Source: Cytophagales bacterium
GTDB lineage: Bacteria; Bacteroidota; Bacteroidia; Cytophagales; UBA9547
Direction of reading: 5' to 3'
DNA: 11,077 nt
Assembly (NCBI GenBank): GCA_013298205.1
Contig: JAAFJZ010000049.1
Coordinates: 1 to 11,077 of the forward strand
Shown: positions 6,422 to 11,077 of the stretch, piece by piece
Layout of the letters: the number at the start of each line of letters is the position of its first letter
Numbering within the stretch: position 1 is the stretch's first letter
Position numbers and translations under genes: made by a program
The notes under the pieces: model-generated
Database searches by the model: none
Told to the model about the DNA's origin: nothing
What the model saw: only the letters and a program-made list of their open reading frames with translations

Positions 6422-8614
6422 GTGATAAAATCAGTCAAACAAGTATTTAGTCGCTTTTTGCACAATGCAAACAAACAAAAAGTTGCATTTGAAAATAAGG
6501 TTACATATTTGGTAACTGAAAGCAAGTTAATAAGCCGAGATTTAAGCTGGCTCAAGTTTAATTACCGTGTACTTGAGCAAGCCAATGATCCCAGCAAAAC
6601 TGTTTTTGACAAGTTGAAATTTTTAGCTATTTCAGCTTCCAATCTTGATGAGTTTTTTATGATTAGGGTGGGCAGTTTATACAATTATATAGACCTTAAT
6701 CGCCCAAGACTTGATAATTGCGGCTTAGAAGCTTTGCCATTTAAGAAAAAACTTTTTGAAGAGCTTCAAATGTTTTTTCAAGACCAATATGATATTTTCA
6801 ATTCTACTTTGGTGGATGAGTTGGAAGAAAAAAAATTGCGTTTTCTTAAAATTAAAGATCTCAATGACCGTGAAAAAGAATTTGTTGCTGAATATTTTCA
6901 GAAAACAATTTTCCCATTGCTCACGCCCATGCTTTTAGACAATTACCATATTTTTCCTGTTTTACTTAATAAATTACTCTATTTTGGGGTGGTAACCAAA
7001 CAAATGAAGAGCGGTTCGATAGAAAATAGGCTTTCATTTGTACAAATTCCACATAATTTAAGTCGATTTTTAGAAATAGATCGCCAAGATGGTACTACAT
7101 ATTTGCTTCCCATTGAAGAAATCATTCGTTGGAAAATAGATCAGTTGTATCGAAATGTAAAAATCGAATCCGTTTCTCTTTTTAGAATTGTGCGAAATGG
7201 CGATTTTGCAGTAGAAGATGGAGATGAAGCCGAATCGGATGCCGATTTGATAGAAGATATGAGGCAAAACCTCAAGAAAAGAAAAACCGGTCGTGTAGTG
7301 AGGGTGGATATAGAAAAAAGACATTCCTCATGGATGCGTAAAGAACTAAAAACCAGGTGCATAATAGATGACGATAATTTTTTTGAAGTGAACTCATTGA
7401 TAGATTTCAATTCGCTTTGGCAAATCATCAAAATGAAAAAATTTAAAGAGTTTTTATTCTCACCACCTGCACCTGTTACACCTTTGATGTTGCAATCGCA
7501 AAACCAATTTGACATTTTTGAATACCTCAAAACCAATGATTTATTGCTTCATCACCCTTATAATAGCATAGATTATTTGGTGGAAATGCTTGAAAAAGCA
7601 GCCATAGACCCCAATGTTTTGGGTATTAAAATCACCATTTATCGTTTAGCCAAAGAGTCTCGCATTAGTAATGCCTTGTATAGAGCAGCCGAAAATGGCA
7701 AACACGTTTCTGTTCTTTTTGAGGTGAAAGCCCGTTTTGATGAAGAACATAATATCAATGAAGCCCAAAAACTGCAAAAAGCGGGTTGTTTTGTGATTTA
7801 TGGTGTGGGAAATCTTAAAACACATTGCAAGCTTTTGATGATTATCAAAAAAGAAGATGATAATAAGATAAGGCGTTATGTGCATCTTTCTAGTGGAAAT
7901 TATAATGAAGAAACCGCCAAATTATATACCGATGTAAGCTTGCTTACTTCAAATGAGATTTATGCCAATGATGTTTCTGAGCTTTTTAATGTCATTACAG
8001 GGCATTCACAACCAGAGCATTACGATTATTTGATTACCGCTCCCAACGATATGCGTAAGCATCTTATTGAGCTGATAAACAATGAAATCGTAAACGCCAA
8101 AGCAGGCAGGAATGCAGCTATTGTCATTAAAATCAACTCTTTACAGGACAATATGTTTATAGAAGCCTTGTATAATGCATCGCAAGCTGGGGTGAAAATT
8201 TTGCTCATCGTAAGAGGCATTTGTTGTTTGCGACCAGGGAGAGCAGGTTTAAGTGAGAATATTATGGTAAAATCTGTGGTAGGGAATTTTCTCGAGCACG
8301 CAAGAATTTTCTACTTTCAAAACTCAAACGATCCTGTAGTATATGCGGGTAGTGCAGATGCAATGGTGAGAAGTTTTGAGCGTAGAGTAGAATGTCTGTA
8401 TTACGTGATTGATGAAAAAATCAAAAAAGAAATTATTAATATATTGAAATACAACATACTAGACAATAAAAATTCTTTTATCCTCAATGAAGACGGTGCT
8501 TATGAAAAAGAGGTTTTGGGTGATGGAAAAATGTCTTTTGATTTGCATAAAGAATTTTACAAAGTTCAAAGTTCAGATGTAGAAAGTGTAGAAACTTTAT
8601 ATGATTTGCTGTAA
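6422..8614 (+). CDS. ppk1: Polyphosphate kinase 1
   Basis: PPK1 reversibly transfers the ATP gamma-phosphate onto inorganic polyphosphate chains. The 730 residues cover the whole family: N domain beginning ISRDLSWLKFN (37-47) and SASNLDEFFMIRVGSL (71-86), a head domain, and two phospholipase D-like C domains. His468 (LKTHCK) matches the autophosphorylated histidine of E. coli (His435), His626 (FLEHAR) matches His592, and Arg408/Arg438 (YRLAK, KARFDEEHN) match Arg375/Arg405 with the same spacing. Other landmarks are VRGICCLRPG (597-606) and SADAMVRSFERRVE (644-657). The start is GTG; no ATG exists between the upstream in-frame stop, which is the ppnP stop, and this codon. About 36 residues precede the conserved domain, longer than typical, and a TTG at codon 30 is an alternative start. 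The stop directly abuts the ATG of the OstA-like gene. Confidence 0.96.
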   Translation: MIKSVKQVFSRFLHNANKQKVAFENKVTYLVTESKLISRDLSWLKFNYRVLEQANDPSKTVFDKLKFLAISASNLDEFFMIRVGSLYNYIDLNRPRLDNCGLEALPFKKKLFEELQMFFQDQYDIFNSTLVDELEEKKLRFLKIKDLNDREKEFVAEYFQKTIFPLLTPMLLDNYHIFPVLLNKLLYFGVVTKQMKSGSIENRLSFVQIPHNLSRFLEIDRQDGTTYLLPIEEIIRWKIDQLYRNVKIESVSLFRIVRNGDFAVEDGDEAESDADLIEDMRQNLKKRKTGRVVRVDIEKRHSSWMRKELKTRCIIDDDNFFEVNSLIDFNSLWQIIKMKKFKEFLFSPPAPVTPLMLQSQNQFDIFEYLKTNDLLLHHPYNSIDYLVEMLEKAAIDPNVLGIKITIYRLAKESRISNALYRAAENGKHVSVLFEVKARFDEEHNINEAQKLQKAGCFVIYGVGNLKTHCKLLMIIKKEDDNKIRRYVHLSSGNYNEETAKLYTDVSLLTSNEIYANDVSELFNVITGHSQPEHYDYLITAPNDMRKHLIELINNEIVNAKAGRNAAIVIKINSLQDNMFIEALYNASQAGVKILLIVRGICCLRPGRAGLSENIMVKSVVGNFLEHARIFYFQNSNDPVVYAGSADAMVRSFERRVECLYYVIDEKIKKEIINILKYNILDNKNSFILNEDGAYEKEVLGDGKMSFDLHKEFYKVQSSDVESVETLYDLL

Positions 8615-10201
8615 ATGAAAGTCGCACACCTCGTTTCAAGCTCATTACATTTTGCTTATTTTCTTTTTTTTATGTTTTTTACCTCTTTGTCTTTTGCTCA
8701 AGATAAATTTGAACTTTTGCAAGCGGCTGAGTTAGAAGGTGCCTTGCGAAACAACCGTCCTGTAAGAATTTTGCGCACACAAGTAGTACTCAAACAAGGA
8801 AATACAACTTTATATTGCGACTCTGCCTACCAATTTATAGACAATAACGAACTCGAAGCTTATGGTAACACCCGCATTACCCAAGGCGATTCGGTAACAC
8901 TTACGGGCGACCATCTTTTTTATAATTCTGCTTCAAAAAGCTTAATCGTAACAAGCAATGTAGTTTTGGTAGATAAAACTTCCACCTTGACTACCAACTA
9001 TTTGCAATACAATTTAAGCACAAAACAATCTTTCTATTCGGGAGGTGGGAAAATAGTAGATGCTACTTCTACTTTGGTGAGCCAAACAGGAAGCTACAAT
9101 TCCATTACCAAAATAAGTACATTCAAAAAAAATGTAAAAGTCTCCAATCCTGATTTTACTTTAGAATCTGACACCATGGTTTTTGACAACAATACCAAAA
9201 TCGCTTATTTTAAAAGTCAGACGAAAGTCGTATCTAAAAATGGCGTAATTTATGCCAACGATGGGCAATATAACACCATCACCAAGGCATCTGATTTTAG
9301 GGGGCGAGCCAAAGTAGAAAACGGAGTTTATATACTAGAAGGTGATACATTAATCTATAATGAAATCACAAAAATAGCCATCTGCAAACAGAATGTGATT
9401 CTTACTTCTATCAAAGAAAACTTGATTATAGAGGGAGATTATGCTTACAATGATGGCATAAAAGGCTATTCACTTATAAAAGGCAATCCTTTAATGAAAA
9501 ACATCTCAGAAAAAGATACCTTTTTTCTGAAAGCCGATACATTGATTACGGTAAACGACAGCATAAACCATAAAAAATATATGCTTGCTTTTCACCATGT
9601 AAAACTGCTAAGAGGTTCAGTAAACGGCATTTGTGATTCGTTGTGTTACAACCATATAGACTCTACGATACGGATGTTTCGCAACCCCATTTTATGGTCG
9701 GGAGAAAACCAAATGCTAGCAGATAGTATTTGGATGCAAATGGAAAACCAGAAAATAAAAGAATTGAATCTACGCTTAAATTCTTTTATGGTAAGCCAAG
9801 ATACACTCAAAAACTTCAATCAAATACGAGGTAAATATATGAAAGTCAATTTTTTAGATAATAAAATTCAAACCCTAGACGTGAGAGGAAATAGCGAATC
9901 CTTGTATTTTTCTCTTGAAGGCGATACTGTGGTCATGGGTATAAACAAAACGCTCAGCACGAACCTTATCGCCAAATTTGAAGATAATCATGTAAAAATG
10001 ATTAACCTAATAAAAAAACCAGAAGCCAAATTTATTCCAGAATATGAGCTAAACGAACCTGACAGACGCCTCAAAGGTTTTAAATGGAAAATAAGCGAAA
10101 AGCCCTTGCGCAAAGAATTTATAAGAGAAAAAAAAGTTACCTTACCCAACGTTATAAAGCCAAAGCCTATTATTAAAACGCCAAAAAAGAGAAAAAAATA
10201 A
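8615..10201 (+). CDS. OstA/LptA-like periplasmic protein with 29-residue beta repeats
   Basis: A 528-residue exported protein. Residues 1-29 form a signal peptide (hydrophobic AYFLFFMFFTSLSFA, cleavage near FAQ|DK). From about 50 onward it has OstA_2/LptA-like beta units: short strands ending in G-D-(S/T)-L-x-Y-N, a turn with (I/S)-T-K, then a strand such as FKKNVKV. LptA-fold proteins carry lipopolysaccharide across the periplasm as stacked beta-jellyrolls; here many units lie in one chain. The Tyr/Phe at 103, 132, 161, 190, 219 and 248 recur exactly every 29 residues, with a further one at 278. The C-terminal 33 residues are highly basic (14 Lys/Arg, 2 Glu) and rich in Pro. ATG follows the ppk1 TAA with no gap, suggesting translational coupling. 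The family call is solid; the exact partner in an Lpt bridge is inferred. Confidence 0.88.
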   Translation: MKVAHLVSSSLHFAYFLFFMFFTSLSFAQDKFELLQAAELEGALRNNRPVRILRTQVVLKQGNTTLYCDSAYQFIDNNELEAYGNTRITQGDSVTLTGDHLFYNSASKSLIVTSNVVLVDKTSTLTTNYLQYNLSTKQSFYSGGGKIVDATSTLVSQTGSYNSITKISTFKKNVKVSNPDFTLESDTMVFDNNTKIAYFKSQTKVVSKNGVIYANDGQYNTITKASDFRGRAKVENGVYILEGDTLIYNEITKIAICKQNVILTSIKENLIIEGDYAYNDGIKGYSLIKGNPLMKNISEKDTFFLKADTLITVNDSINHKKYMLAFHHVKLLRGSVNGICDSLCYNHIDSTIRMFRNPILWSGENQMLADSIWMQMENQKIKELNLRLNSFMVSQDTLKNFNQIRGKYMKVNFLDNKIQTLDVRGNSESLYFSLEGDTVVMGINKTLSTNLIAKFEDNHVKMINLIKKPEAKFIPEYELNEPDRRLKGFKWKISEKPLRKEFIREKKVTLPNVIKPKPIIKTPKKRKK

Positions 10202-10340
10202 TTTCAAGTGTTGATCCATAAAACTAAAACATTTAAGAATAAGCAAAACTAAAATAGGTTTTTAAGGTTTAATCTAAAATAATTTAAAACAAAATCAATA
10301 ACTAAATCAATTCCTCTTTTGGATTAAGAAATGTATTTAA

Positions 10341-10358
10341 AGGGAGTTTGAAATCCCT
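10341..10358 (-). terminator. Candidate terminator of the AAA/PD-(D/E)XK gene
   Basis: Read on the minus strand, AGGGA-TTTCAAAC-TCCCT forms a 5-bp GC-rich stem with an 8-base loop, followed by TTTAAATACATTTCTT. It begins 12 bases after the minus-strand stop at 10371. The T tract is interrupted, so the call is weak. The remaining gap (10202-10340) shows no feature apart from a CTAAAATA direct repeat (10249-10256, 10274-10281). Confidence 0.35.
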
Positions 10359-10370
10359 AAAACAGAATAT

Positions 10371-11077
10371 TTATTTTTCTACCCTCTCCCAAACCAACGT
10401 ATCATTTATAAAAAGTATCACAAAAGCTCTTAAATCTCGTTTGGATTGTATTAAAATATCTGTATTTAGATAATGTTGAAGTTGTTTTATGGCATTTGCT
10501 TTTACTATTTCAACATCTTTTTCATTTTCTTTTTTGATGTATTTTATTTCAAATAAGTACTCAGCATGGGTTTTGGTATTATTTGGACGGATATAAAGTT
10601 CTACATCTGTGTAGCCACGCTCAGATGTTTCTCGCTCTGAAATTACATGAAACGCATTGCCTTGCGAAGCATAGGCAATAATCAACATTTTGACATATTT
10701 TTCGTTGAAATGAATGAAATCACGATTTGAAAGCGCTTTCAAACTTTTTTCGACAAGTCTTAAAAAAGGTTTGATTTCGCCTCTTGAAGCAGCATAGAGT
10801 GACGTTTTTATATTATCTCCTTCGTAAGGGAAATCGGTTTTTTGTTGCAAAATGTAAGCATAATAATTCCAATATAATTCCTTAATAACTTGATTTGGTA
10901 TTTTAAAAATAACCGCATTACCTAACTCATTTTGATTTTTTATTGTAAGATTTCCGAGATAATACAAAAAATTAATAAACTCGGTTTTGCTAAAAGGTTT
11001 GGTGAAATCAAATTGGTAAATTTGTTCGCTTTCTATTTCGCCATGCTCTAAAATATGATATAAAACTTCTAGATTTT
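10371..11077 (-). CDS. C-terminal part of an AAA-ATPase-like protein with PD-(D/E)XK nuclease-like domain (partial)
   Basis: The frame is open from the window end to the TAA at 10371-10373, 234 visible residues. A TTG at 10967 could be mistaken for the start, but the 36 upstream codons read through coherently (VLYHILEHGE, FDFTKPFSKTEFINF) into LYYLGNLTI, so the gene begins beyond the window. The upstream part fits the end of an AAA-ATPase-like region (PF09820-type), with LGNLTI and IPNQVIKELY at the junction. The C-terminal half looks like a PDDEXK_9 domain: GYTDVELYI (metal-ligand Asp157 in the partial numbering), then EYLFEIKYIKK with Glu176 and Lys178 of the E-x-K pair, and a QLQHY helix (around residue 200). 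Such proteins are abundant and multi-copy in Bacteroidota; their biological role is not settled. The gene is convergent with the OstA-like gene. The family call rests on motif recall. Confidence 0.78.
   Translation of the reverse strand, partial: NLEVLYHILEHGEIESEQIYQFDFTKPFSKTEFINFLYYLGNLTIKNQNELGNAVIFKIPNQVIKELYWNYYAYILQQKTDFPYEGDNIKTSLYAASRGEIKPFLRLVEKSLKALSNRDFIHFNEKYVKMLIIAYASQGNAFHVISERETSERGYTDVELYIRPNNTKTHAEYLFEIKYIKKENEKDVEIVKANAIKQLQHYLNTDILIQSKRDLRAFVILFINDTLVWERVEK

Noticed and set aside
7141..7536. 131-codon minus-strand ORF, and shorter minus-strand ORFs at 7070-7324, 7646-7885 and 8026-8220
   Set aside because: All are antisense shadows within the continuous, fully conserved ppk1 reading frame and resemble no known protein.
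10965..10967. TTG as the start of the last minus-strand gene
   Set aside because: The frame stays open for 36 further codons to the window end with sequence that fits the family, so this is an internal Leu codon.

Overview
The window looks like a chromosomal segment of a low-GC Bacteroidota bacterium. Evidence is the very AT-rich intergenic DNA, the lack of clear Shine-Dalgarno sequences, matches to the Bacteroidota -7 promoter element TAnnTTTG, and proteins typical of that phylum: a DUF4834-type small membrane protein, a fused OstA-like repeat protein, a FucP/GluP-type sugar transporter and an AAA-ATPase-like/PD-(D/E)XK protein. Class or family cannot be fixed from the sequence alone.

Layout. 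Positions 1-185 (minus) hold the N-terminus of a secreted protein resembling the YwqK/MORN-repeat family, cut by the window edge. The gap 186-502 contains a compact GC-rich element (340-429) with imperfect terminal inverted repeats, which I judge to be a dispersed, noncoding repeat. Then come pyrD (503-1519, minus, TTG start), a FucP/GluP-type sugar transporter (1651-2898, plus) and a bifunctional (p)ppGpp synthetase/hydrolase, rel (3021-5243, minus, GTG start). The last two converge on one long shared hairpin.

A 591-base AT-rich gap separates rel from a divergent, probably co-transcribed set of four genes: a DUF4834-like membrane peptide (5835-6056), ppnP nucleoside phosphorylase (6095-6379), ppk1 polyphosphate kinase (6422-8614, GTG start) and an OstA/LptA-like periplasmic protein (8615-10201) whose ATG directly follows the ppk1 stop. 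The last gene (10371-11077, minus) is the C-terminal part of an AAA-ATPase-like protein ending in a PD-(D/E)XK nuclease-like domain; it runs off the window.

Together the genes cover pyrimidine synthesis and salvage (pyrD, ppnP), stress nucleotide and phosphate storage metabolism (rel, ppk1), sugar uptake and outer-membrane LPS transport. Most of this is ordinary housekeeping. I found no defence island, CRISPR array, prophage or clearly new multi-gene system. The most interesting items are the GC-rich repeat element, the strict 29-residue periodicity in the OstA-like protein, the amide substitutions at both proton-coupling positions of the transporter, and the truncated AAA/nuclease-like gene.
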